From positions 32,138 through 96,137 of the forward strand of contig JAEUWP010000455.1 in assembly GCA_018524725.1 (NCBI GenBank): a DNA stretch of 64,000 bases, read 5' to 3'. The position numbers and the translations under genes were made by a program. The notes under the pieces are model-generated. The model saw nothing but the letters and a program-made list of their open reading frames with translations, did no database searches and was not told where the DNA came from. Positions 34,607 through 45,228 of the stretch are shown here, piece by piece. The stretch's first letter is position 1. Every line of letters starts with the position of its first letter. The stretch is from Podaxis mareebaensis. Its lineage: Eukaryota; Basidiomycota; Agaricomycetes; Agaricales; Agaricaceae.

Positions 34607-34947
34607 TTTCTTCTCAAGAAATCATGCGAATAACCATGCGATACTCCCCGAGTTCCTCCGCCTCGAGGAAAAGTACGCAGAGACCAGGCGCACTCTCTTG
34701 GGCCTAGCAAACGCCCAATCCGAACTAGCATCAACTCTTCCATGCGTCGTGTCGCTTTTCACGCAGTAAATTGTAATGCGTCTGTTTGGTTGTCCATTTC
34801 TATTTTTCCCACCTTCAACAGTCACGTGACATATCCTTGGCTGGCCAGCTCGTCGCCGTCAACACCCTTCAATTCGTTCCTCTTCCACCCGTCTCCAACA
34901 CCATTGCAATTATTTCGGTCCTACACAAGTTCGTCCACGTAACATGA
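34607..34947 (+). CDS. Possible small two-exon gene, start not found
   Basis: After an acceptor-like CTTCTCAAG at 34606 a helical coding-like segment is read (ILPEFLRLEEKYAETRRTL, LGLANAQSELASTLP). It is followed, after an intron ending TTCAACAG near 34820, by SLAGQLVAVNTLQFVPLPPV and SNTIAIISVLHKFVHVT with a TGA at 34945-34947. Both pieces look like real protein, but no in-frame ATG is visible upstream and the donor between them is not certain (two GT choices near 34743-34749). The first coding exon would have to lie in the 190 bp before 34607. Family unknown. Confidence 0.3.
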
Positions 34948-35062
34948 CTGTTTACTGGTCGTCTTGACTAACCTTGCGTGTTTTCAGTGTCGGCACCGTA
35001 CAGACAGTACGCAACCGTGTTTCTTTTCAACAGACTCAAGTTCTGAACTACGGCGCAGAGAC

Positions 35063-35762
35063 ATGCCCCCTCCGGGGGGATTCGAAACCGTCAAGTATAA
35101 ACGTAACTTGCCACTCCGGGGACCAGGGGGTCTCGCCATCCTCGGCGGTGTCACGGCGATATGTGCCTATGGCTTCTATCGGGTTGGGAAGGGAAACCTC
35201 GAGAAAAGGTAAGATTTCCCTATTCAAAATGCGGCGCCCAAATTGGTCCAAAAAGTTCCCAGGTCAGCTGGACGTAGAACGTGTCATGTTGCACCCCGCT
35301 CGTCGCCAAACGTGGCCTGACTGGATCCGGCCGCTGTCTTGGGCCTCTTATCTCGACTTGGCTTCCGGACCGCGGGCTTCTTTGGAATTTGAACTGACTT
35401 GGGTCGTTTTATTTTCTGTTCTTCTATTGAAGGGAACTGCAGCGCGAGAAGGTCTGGTCGAGGATACACCTGGTTCCGCTGTTGATGGCGGAGGGTGACC
35501 GTGATGCGTACCGCCGTGAGCAGGCGGCACTTGCCAGGGAGCGGGAGATTATGAAAGATGTGCCAGGCTGGGAGGTGCGTGAACGTATTCACAGATCTCA
35601 TGACGAGATACTCATGTATGATGTGATGTTATTATTAACGACAACTACCCGATCTGTTCCTTCCAATAACCTTTTATCTCAATCGCGATCTCCTGGAAGC
35701 AGGCAGGAAAGGGTGTATACAACAGCACAAGATATCGGTCTCCGGAAATCGTTATCCTGTGA
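35063..35762 (+). CDS. NDUFA13: Complex I accessory subunit NDUFA13 (GRIM-19/B16.6)
   Basis: Three exons (35063-35208, 35433-35574, 35703-35762) encode 115 aa, close to the usual size. The start MPPPGGFETVKYKRNLPLRG is the family signature, followed by the single membrane helix GGLAILGGVTAICAYGFYRV. Exon 2 restores KRELQREKVWSRIHLVPLLM and a helix AEGDRDAYRREQAALARERE, and exon 3 gives GWEAGKGVYNSTRYRSPE. Role from the family: a supernumerary inner-membrane subunit needed for assembly of the complex I matrix arm junction. Intron 1 is 224 nt, long for this window, and happens to contain open frames. This is the second complex I gene in the window, about 9 kb from NDUFS8 and not linked in any unit. 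Confidence 0.96.
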
Positions 35763-36403
35763 TAGTAGGTTACCCATGTACAGCGCTTCTTTTTACCATA
35801 GAAGTAGGAGAAATATGGACAAAAGATAATAGCAGAATCTGACGCAGTCATAACAATGGGATCCAACACTCCGGGTCGCTGTTCCCCCATTAGGACGGGA
35901 TTTAGGGCAGGTCACACTGGAATCCTGGCCGTGGGTTGATATCCGAGGAACCCAAACCACCGACTGAGATTCCTCTCTGTCGTCCAGATTCTATTGCTAC
36001 AAGTTCTCTTCCATCTCCATCACCGACCCCGACACACAAGCTTTTTGCCCCCGATCTCGTGTATTACGATCGCTTAGCGGTGTCTTGTGCTGTTGGGACT
36101 GCGCATTGGATACAGAGTCCAAAAACGCGTGCATCGTCGGCGAGCAAAAATAAGAACCCCTGATAAGGAAGCCTGCGAATCTCGTTGAAACGGTAAACCC
36201 CTTTTCGACCAGTGCTTTGAGTCACGCAGTATACGCGAATGGCAATAATTAGAAGCCGTTTTACTGTGACCCGAATCCCTTTTAAACTCGATCATCTGCG
36301 CTTGGGCGTATCACGACTTGGTACCCTCACCCGGTATTCACCATCATCTCTTCCTCATTCCCTTAAGTACCATCCACCCCCCCTCCTTTCCCCCCATCTC
36401 CCA
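35763..36403. other. Intergenic region, promoter of the HMG-box gene
   Basis: About 640 bp. The frame of the HMG gene is open upstream to 36239, but the Leu/Pro/Ser-rich reading before the ATG at 36404 looks like untranslated leader. No other gene seen. Confidence 0.5.
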
Positions 36404-38332
36404 ATGACACCCGCCATCTCTCGACGACCCTTCTCCCCAGAAACCATCCAATCCGACCTCACCATGAAGGATGCTACTCCCTTCCTCAACTTTGACGACT
36501 CTCGCACCTACTCTGAATCAGATCAGATGATCTTTGGTCCTCTCGACTTTGAGGATGTCAATGGACTTCACTCCAGCCCGATCCCGTACCAATGGGACTC
36601 ATTCGACGTCGACACCGACGTTAAGCCTCATCTGAGCTTCTCTGCGCTTTCCACCATGCCCACGGCTGATTACGCGCAAGCTCAGCTATCGCCTACAGGC
36701 AGTTACTATGACTCTGTGGGCCTCCCCTATACCTCGGAGGACCTCGCAAGTTCTCCCACCAATGATACCACTCCTTATCTTGCCAGTTGGCTCAATGATC
36801 CCGAGATCGCGGCCTTACCGCCGTCCTCCTCACCAATCAACATTCCCTCATCCCTTGACAGTCAACAATCGTCATCATTCATCCCTTTCACCGATCATTC
36901 TCATTTCCCATCGGATAACGCCTTCTCTCCAATGTCATCCAGTGACATCGCCCTGCACCAACCCCCACGATCTATCTCCCCCTCCCCTTCATTCGAGGAG
37001 GCTCGCCCTACCCGTCCAAGGGTTCAGTCGATCAACCCAACCGCAACTTCTGTTCATGCTCCTGCCTGGGCGACTCAGCTTTGGGATTCTCCCAGTACTC
37101 TTCGTTCTCCCACATTGGCCCGTCCCTCAGTCCGGCACTCTCCATTTACCGATACTACTCTCCGCCCCCGTATTCCCCTCAGGAGAGGATCTCTCTCATC
37201 TGGACAGATTTTCCAGTCGTCTAGCGCACCAGCTTTCAGTGAGCCTCGGGCTCCGAGCATGACTCGATCTTACAGCCGTCGTGCTGAGTCAACTGGCGTT
37301 ACTGAGGACCGTGATGCCACCGTGCGACGCAAGAAGAAGACAGAGGATGCGCCTGTCTCTGAGAAAGGAAATGACCCTCGTCAGTTTTTCCGCAGTTTCC
37401 AGAAATGAATGTAGATCGCTTATGAGATTCGCTTTTTGTACAGCCTTGAAGTCTGTTTTGAAGCCGCCGAAATTGGCACCTTCCGCTTGGCAGCTTTACT
37501 TTACGGACTGGATTCAACGGCAGCAGGCCTCGGGAACCCGAAAGCTTAACGTTGCACAAGCCGCAAAGGAAGCTGGTCAAGAATACGCGTCTCTCACCCC
37601 GGAAGAGAAGGAGGTAAGTAGATATGACGTCAGAATTTTGCTCATTCTCATATTCTCTTTCCATTGTTCCTGTTAGCCCTATAAACGGCGCTCGCAGGCC
37701 GCGAAGGAAGCTAGGGAGCGAGAACTCAATGCCTATATGCGTACTCTCACTCCCGAGGACATCAAACGTGAGAACGCGTATCGTGCGGCGCAGCGCAAGG
37801 CTGGCAAGTCTCGGAAGAGCAATATCAAGGATCCCAACGCCCCGAAGAAGCCTCTTAGTGCTTACTTCATGTTTTTGCAAAGGATCCGCGCGAATCCCAG
37901 ATTGGTGCAGGAGATATTTGGGGACGAGACGGAGACAACCAAACAGAGCGTTTTGGCCGCTGCGAAGTGGAGATCCATGACGGACGCCGAGCGACAGGTA
38001 TGTGGCTCTCTTTGCTTATGTTTATTTCTGTATGCGGTGGCTGATAAACTGTTTTGTTTTTGTCGTATCCCCTTTGCCCGCCCCTGTGTGCTTCTTTTAT
38101 TCATTGTTCCCCTGTTTTGTGAATCTAGCCATTTTTGGCGCAGGCCGAACAGGAGAAAATGGAGTACGAAGCTGCGAGAAGGTTGTATGAGGAAGGTACT
38201 CCCGCCTATGGAACAAGCATCAACTTCAGTATTCTGCCGAACAGCCCTGCCTTTGCGAACATCAAGATGGAGTCGTCGGAGAGCGAGAGCGACTTCAGCA
38301 CGGACGACGGGGACCGATCTGTCCGCTCCTGA
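36404..38332 (+). CDS. exp1: Two-HMG-box protein, exp1-like transcription or chromatin factor
   Basis: Four exons (36404-37379, 37444-37613, 37677-37997, 38129-38332) encode 556 aa. Residues 1-325 are Ser/Pro-rich and disordered with a basic stretch TVRRKKKTEDAP at the end. Box 1 (about 331-410) is divergent: PPKLAPSAWQLYFTDWIQRQ, later LTPEEKEPYKRRSQAAKEA. Box 2 (about 434-510) is classical: DPNAPKKPLSAYFMFLQRIR, then AAAKWRSMTDAERQPF. The C-terminus is acidic and Ser-rich. Two HMG boxes in the C-terminal half of a long protein match exp1 of Coprinopsis cinerea, reported as essential for cap expansion and autolysis. Orthology is inferred from architecture. The start at 36404 was preferred to 36239 because the upstream reading is leader-like. 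Confidence 0.88.
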
Positions 38333-39674
38333 TTTCCCTCCGCCCATTTTCTCTCATGCTCGCGCTGAGCTCTTTCTTTTGATACCCGTCTGTTTCGCTT
38401 GATGACACGACCAAATGCTTCACGACCGTCACGTTTTTCTGATCCTGCTTTGTTTTCCTGTTGTTGTCGCGGGTGGAAGCTCTGCCGGCTTCTATAATAT
38501 CTATCATCCGGTTTTTGTCTCATGACGTTTCTGGTCCGTTAATTGCATGATACCACCACTCTCTCCTTTGCCAAATCTCTCGACTTTCGACTTCGACCTT
38601 TGATTTCGTTATGTTTTTCTCGGGCCATCGCCTTATGGTGCCCCTTGCTATTCTGTCTCCTTCGCTCTTCGACTTTTTCGATATCGCCAAAGCGGCATCA
38701 TTCCGTCAACGAACGTTTTGACTCGAATTGTATCCTGTCTATGCTGTGTATTTCTAGCACCGTACGTTGATCCTCTCTCACCCAGTATGTGCATGCGTCG
38801 CGAGAATAGCTCGCGGCTGGTGGTGACCGGGTAGTAATATATCACACTGCTCACCACGTATTACGATATGGCTTCCATTTCTCCGATATGATACCATCTG
38901 ATTTTTTTGTACAAGTACATACACGGCTTACGGCTGGAAAATAGGTACTTGTAAGTAGTCATTGGTGTGGCTACGTGCCTACCTTAGTTGCTCGTTAATT
39001 CTGTTCTGGACTTGAGCGGCGGCGGATGTATGGACCTTTGTATAATTCGTGTATCACCTCTGACTTTGTAGTGTACTTTCGTAGTATATGTATATGAATG
39101 AGATTTGGACCTTTTAATTAACTGTCTCTGTTGTTTTGTTTTGAGTTGACGTCGGACATCGAAGTCGAGACATCGTTGATTGACGGGTGTCTATTTTTTT
39201 TAAACATTGTCACTGGTCTTGTGCCATAGTCATGCGGTATAAAGACATATGTCACTCCGGTACTATCTCGTGTATGCTTTATCCTTGGCTAAGAAGAAAC
39301 GCATGCATATCGATTATTATGGACTTTGTTGGGTTAAGATAGGACCGAGTCGGATCGAGAGCGCCAGTGTAGTATGACGACTATGAATTGACACGTATGT
39401 GAGACGTCATAGTCACTATGACGGCATAGCCACCTATTGGTTAATAGACATGTGCTCGGTGTGTATGATGATGATGGCCTTAAGGCTGTTTTTAGCAGCC
39501 ATGTGAGAGCGAAGTCAGAAGGACTCAATTATCGTGTTGTCAGTGGGTAACATCGGGTCGAATAGGCGTATAATCAACGCTCGGCGCGACATATCGATGG
39601 ACAAGTTATGTAGTGACAGATCTGATCTCCGACTGCTCGTAAGAGCGTCGTTTAGGTTACGAGCATTATGGCCG
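38333..39674. other. Convergent intergenic region
   Basis: About 1.3 kb between the HMG gene (plus) and the acetyltransferase gene (minus). T-rich sequence from 38340 to about 38800 is probably the HMG gene's 3' untranslated region. No gene is supported. Confidence 0.5.
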
Positions 39675-41007
39675 CTAGACAAAGTTGGATATCATCGTGC
39701 TTGGGGTTGGAATGCGGATGCGGAGAACCATCTTTTGATGGGGATCTCCGTCTTCGAGGAATTCTTCCCCCTGAATGGTGATGACGATGGGTAAGTGACG
39801 GATGTGATGAGATGCGATGTGATCGTAGAGGAGAGTTGGGTTGTCGCGGATTGTGGGTCCCAGGGTGGGACGAAGGCAGTGTGTTAGCTTTGGTTGTGCG
39901 AAGTCGGTTGGGAAGGGAATATGAAACTTCGTTGTCAGGCGGAACCGCCCTTCAGAATCGGGGGGTGATTTATCGACCCTCTTTTGGTTTGGAGGGGATG
40001 TCAGAACGGAGAGATTTACATACCTCTGGGATGTAACCAAACCTAAGAAAGTTAAGTAGTTAATTTCCGCTCTAGCGTCGGGGCCGTATATGTGATGACA
40101 ATAAAGGGAAAGAAGGCGCGCGGGAATCAAAAGAGGAAAGGGCTGCCTTGAGGCAACTCTGATTTAGATTCCTCTCAGGAATCTCGCCGATGCCACGCGC
40201 GGAATTCAAATTGGGTCCTAGCTGGCCCGTATACACCTCGTGGGACTGGGCATTAGCTCGGAAGTTGCGGGTTTAAGGAACGGGATGGTCTCTGATGATC
40301 GGAAGCACAAACGAGATTAGAGATTGCTTACTTGGAGTAGAATCCCTTCGCGTAGATTTGAGAGTGGCAATGTATTTTGATCCACTTAGAGTCTTGATGC
40401 GGGGGTGGAGTAGGATATGTTTGGTTGGCATTGGTGCTGTCCGCGGTGGAGTCTGGATTGGAGGCGATATTGCTTCCGTTCATCTTGTAGTCGCCGTTGG
40501 AGTTTGTTATTGCGGCAGACGGGGATACCAAAGCGGCGGTGCCACTGGCGTGAGCCTTCACCCAGATGTGTAACGCCTCTACAAGTTTGCGGCCGAACCC
40601 ATATTTGCGATAGTCTTTGAGCACAGCAAGACGTGTTAGTTTATAAGTATCTGTTGTTCCCGGCACCAGGTATCCGCGGATTGTGCCGATAGGCTTGAGG
40701 GAGGGCGTGAGTCGGAGAAGGAAGTGCGTTGAAATGTCTTCTTTGCTGTCAATAGCGAAGAGAGTCAGAAAAGGCCGGAGAGATAAAGTGTATCGGTAGC
40801 ACTAGCTCATCAAATTCCACGTCAAGTGGGAACTTTTGTTCGCGATGGAACACTTCCACTCTCTACAGCTCGTTAGACGTGCCTGCACTTGGATACAGAA
40901 TAAACGGAGGGGCTGACCACATCAAAACATTGCTGCCGTTCGTTCTTCGAGCTGGCAATGATGATTTCGTGTGACGGGATGTCGGATTCCGTTGGATCGG
41001 CAGCCAT
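39675..41007 (-). CDS. GNAT-family N-acetyltransferase
   Basis: Five exons, 5' to 3': 41007-40918, 40862-40807, 40745-40332, 40042-40024, 39770-39675, encoding 224 aa. Assembled motifs are FDVRVEVFHREQKFPLDVEF, THFLLRLTPSLKPIGTIRG, the acetyl-CoA loop RLAVLKDYRKYGFGRKLVEA (R-x-x-G-x-G), then FYSKFGYIPEGEEFLEDG and DPHQKMVLRI. Exon 2 leaves by a GC donor (40806-40746). GT alternatives in phase 0 do not join to exon 3 in frame. Exon 4 has only 19 nt between long introns of 289 and 253 nt, yet supplies the invariant FGY motif, which strongly supports the model. An insert of about 45 Ser/Asn/Pro-rich residues follows the cofactor loop. Substrate unknown; related fungal proteins are annotated only as GNATs. 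Confidence 0.9.
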
Positions 41008-41311
41008 GGATGATCTATAGGTCGGCTGAGTTCGGAGCTTTCTGGACGTACGACGATCACTCACTGATCTTGCAGGTCGACTATCTGTCGAGACGATCAC
41101 GTGGTCGGTAGGCTGACCTAATTTGCTCACAAACTTTTCGGTCGTTTCTGGGTTCTGCAAAGCCCATACGAATACGGTTCACGCCTCCGCTTTTTCCACC
41201 ATACTGTAATTGCTGAAGGTAGACCCTCCGTATAAGTCCAGTGGCCATAGCTGTTGCTCATTGCATTCCTAGGAACAACTTTCCGGGACCTCGTCATCCC
41301 AGACGAGTCTC
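41008..41311. promoter_or_regulatory. Divergent promoter region
   Basis: 304 bp between the start codons of the acetyltransferase (minus) and the PPR gene (plus). It presumably drives both. No specific element is identified. Confidence 0.5.
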
Positions 41312-44300
41312 ATGGTTGAACCATTCGCGGCGGTCGTACGAAACTCCTTGTTTCCGGTTCGGTCTGCACTCCACAGCACTTCTTCTGCTTTGGCGTCCGC
41401 CGCCAAGGTGATGCATTACCAGCAGCACCATTCGTTTTTCTCGTCCAACTTTCTCGGGCCATTGCCGCGCCGGACGAAGGGGAAGGAGAGGGAGAAGGAA
41501 GCGCCGCGTTTACATCGCGTCTTGCAGTGCAAGGAATGGTCCTGCTGTTCTCCGAGACATTTCCTTTGTTGCCCAGGTATGTCGCCTAAGTATTGTACCA
41601 TCTCAGTGTGAAATTGACCTTGAAGTAGACCATGGCTTGCCGTTTATGCTTCAGGAATTGCTACCGCCTCGGGAACGCCCGGTCCCCCGATTTCAGAGCT
41701 CACGGTCTCAGCTCACCCACCGCCCTGGAAAGCACCGAACCCGAACCTCATTGGGTACGCAACGAAGACATGCGTCTCATGCCACACGATCAGTGCCTAC
41801 ATCTTCAAACCAAGACCAGCCTGAAGCATCGACCTCTGCTTCGCTGAGCGCAAAGCGGTGTGATGTAAAATATCGTATCAACCTGCTGGCTCAGGCACCT
41901 CTAGACGAGTTCGACCTGGACGCTGCTTGGGAAGCTTTCGATTCAGCCTCTATGGATCCGGTATGCTTGTCCAACCTGAACAAGGATACGCTCCTTCAGT
42001 TTTCGCGTAATTTCTGTGACAAAATCGAGGCATTCTATGATAGCGAGAGCAAGTCTGGACACCTCAAGAAATGGAGGGACTATTTTCGGATCCTAGTTGA
42101 ACGGCTACAGGAGGGGATTTCTTCTTCATTGACGTCCCAACAATTCAACACACTCCAAACCCTAGCTGCGCGTTCCCGGGCATTGCATGACCAGGCGGAG
42201 GCTGCCATAGAAATCTTGGAGGGCATCCGTAGAACGCGGCGAGAAGAGCGGCGGTGGCTCGAGCGTCACGATCCTGAGATTGTCAGCACTTACCACTCTA
42301 TATGCGCGTCGATATTCTATTACAAAGACGCTATCCATGTTGTCGATTTCCTCGATCAGCATTTCTTCTACGAATACTTCCGGCCTCCTTGGTGCTTTTT
42401 CTATCGGGATCCTAAGACTCCGTTGTCCATCCGAAACAGACATTCCCGTCTCCTGTTCATCCTTAGCACCATCCGAAACCCCGCATCCCTCTTTCGTCGG
42501 AACCGTGGTCGGCACTGGTATGCCATTGGAGATATATTGATATTGGCATATTGCGAGCACAAGCTCCCCCAACTTGCCTACCGGGTTTACGAGGCGATGC
42601 GACGATCCAAGGCACCCATGAACAGTCTATTGAAGCTTCGACTGGTCCGTGCCCTCGCTCGCGGCAAACACTTTGATCTCGCATGCCGAGTATTTGACGC
42701 CGTTCGTCCCACCGCTCCGGAGTACATCCCCACAGGCATCCATCTCTTCGCACTACAGGGCGACGCGGAGGGCGTGTACGCATATTATCGCGACAAAGAG
42801 AGTAAACCGAACCATCACAACAACATGGTGATGACGCTTTTCAGTTGGGCCATCCAGGGAAGGACCACCAAGGTTCGAAGCGTGTTCGACGAACTTTATC
42901 CGAAGGATTCGGAAGGGCGGTACGAGAACTTCAAGCCAAATGTCATGGACTATGGTGTCGCCATCTTTGCTCATGCACGACGCTCGGATCCCAAGGGCAT
43001 TGAATACTGGCTAAAGCGGATGTCTGAGGACAATATCGAACCCAATCTCTACATATACAGCTCTATTATCCAGAGTTATCTGCAAAGCGGCAATTTACGG
43101 GCTATTGCGGACGTTTTGGATCAGGTGCGGAGCAGTGGACTTGTACCCAATGCTGTGGTGTACACGAACATCATTACAGCGCTGGGCAGGCACCATAAGC
43201 CTAGTACTGCCGAGGGCATCTTCAAGCGTGCTCTGCGGGAAGGTGTCCAACCGGATCCTACGATGGTCGGTGCCTTGATGAATTGCTATGTGGAAGCAGG
43301 TGCATGGGAAGAGGTAGTGGAGTTATTCAGGTCGTTAGAGTCAAACACCAAGAGTCCGTTGCAGCTCACTATCGAGATCTACAACATGGTCCTGAAGGCG
43401 TATGTCCTCATGGGTGCGCCTTTCCGCGTTGTTGCATTGCTATTTGAGAAGTTGGACAATGATCCAAGAGTCTCTCCTACTAACATCACGTTCGCCCTGC
43501 TCCTCCAATCTGCATGCGATACGGGATATATGCACGCGGCGATGGAGATCTTCAGGGAGATGGATCGAAGGGCGAAGAAGGGGGCAAGGAGTTTGATCAA
43601 CCCATACGTCTTCACAATCCTCATGTCCGGATTTCTGAAGAAGGGAAATAAGGATCAGGCGATGGCGGTCTACGAAGAAATGCTCAACCGGGGTATCCAG
43701 CCTACATCGATTACATTCAACACGGTGTTAAACTATTACTCCAACGAACGGTCCGGGGACAGCCTACGTGTCGCGTACGAATTTATGACACGTGTTGCCA
43801 AGATGGAGAAAGACGCCTCAATCATGATGGAGGAGAACGCGAAGCAGTCGCCTCTTCAAACTGTGTACGAACCCGTTTTGCGTGGATATGCGGCGAGTGG
43901 GAACGTGGAAGGGTTCGAGAGGGTGTTAGATGAGTTGTTGGACGCAGGCGGACAGTTGAGCATTCCTGTCTTGACTGCCCTTCTAATGCTTTACCGGCAG
44001 AAGGAACGTCTTGACTCGGCGAGGAAAGTCTGGGATCACCTATTCGAGCTGGGCCAGGAAGCACTACAAGCCGCGAGTTTCGCGGTGGAAGGCCAGGAAG
44101 ACTTGACCCCACACACGGACATGCTCTGTATACCCCTCACCACCTATCTGGATATGCTTTCTGCCGCAGGCGAACACGACGAAGTTCTCCAGGTCTGGCG
44201 GGAGTACCAACAACAGGGGTTCAGCTTTAACTTCTTCAACTGGAACCGATTGGGAACATACCTTATCCGCGCAGGGGAGTACGAACGCGCGTTTGAGGTG

Positions 44301-44957
44301 TTGGATCGCATCATCATTCCTTACATCCGACTCGTTATCGACCAGTCTTCACATAATCCCACCAAGTCGTCCTCCTCTGCCGGGAATACCAAGGCGGAAG
44401 AGGGTGAATTCAAATCGCCACTCGACATCCTTAACAAGACCAACCTTTCCTTCCTCAAAACCGCCGTCGTCCCCAACCGTCCACTACGTAGCTCTACACG
44501 TTCGAAAGTCATTCAACGTCGGACAAGCTTTGACCCTGAAGATACAGCTACTACATCCGTCGCCCTTGCGAACGTCTCCGCTTCTTCCCCCGCCTCTCAT
44601 CTCCCATCCTCATCCTCTCCCTCTTCGATACCCGAATTCGTTCGTCCCCTCAGGGTGCTCGCACAATCCCGCAGCGGTGGTGGTGTGCCAAAGCCGCATT
44701 ATACACTCTTACAGTACCTGCTTATTGGTTATCAGCGACTTCGTGCAGGGCAACCTGCGACGCAGAGCGTTGATCCTGGCAGCGTGGATGATCTGTATTA
44801 CGAGGATTATTTGCCAGAGCAGCACGTAAGGGCACGTCAACAGCTAGAGTACATCCATCGGCAGTTCCCTGATGCAGTGCGGGCGGTATTGGACTTCCAG
44901 ATGCAGGAGCGGAATCGGTTGGGCGAGAACTACGAGAAGGTGTATATCTGGGGTTAA
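41312..44957 (+). CDS. Mitochondrial pentatricopeptide repeat (PPR) protein
   Basis: Two exons (41312-41576, 41629-44957) joined by a 52-nt phase-1 intron encode 1197 aa. The N-terminus MVEPFAAVVRNSLFPVRSAL plus a Ser/Ala-rich run resembles a mitochondrial presequence. From about residue 390 degenerate 35-residue helical pairs of PPR type follow each other. Clear ones are NLYIYSSIIQSYLQSGNLRA, NAVVYTNIITALGRHHKPST, NPYVFTILMSGFLKKGNKDQ and TSITFNTVLNYYSNERSGDS. A low-complexity Ser segment near residue 1060 precedes a conserved-looking tail (YYEDYLPEQHVRARQQLEYI). Family role: sequence-specific binding of organellar RNA for processing, stability or translation. The RNA target cannot be read from the sequence. 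The donor in exon 1 is certain because only this junction links both frames. Confidence 0.92.
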
Positions 44958-45228
44958 AGAATGGTTGACTGAAGCAGCTTTATGGTCAGAGGCTTGAATT
45001 ACACGGCGGACAATACAATCAATATACACACAACCTAATGGGATGTACACGGTACATACAATACAAGCACGACACGACACAGCACAACAGGGCGAAGATA
45101 AGCGAGTAGTGTATCAGAATAACCCAGACCGCAGAAGTAGAGAAAAGGATACAACCCATCCCGGCACGCACCCCTCCAACACCCCTCTCCCCTCTCCCCT
45201 CTATCTGTCTATAAATCTCCTTTCTCCT

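Noticed and set aside
34974..35498. 174-aa open frame overlapping the NDUFA13 start
   Set aside because: It reads through the true exon 1 and the 224-nt intron 1 of NDUFA13 in another frame; the spliced NDUFA13 protein explains the region.
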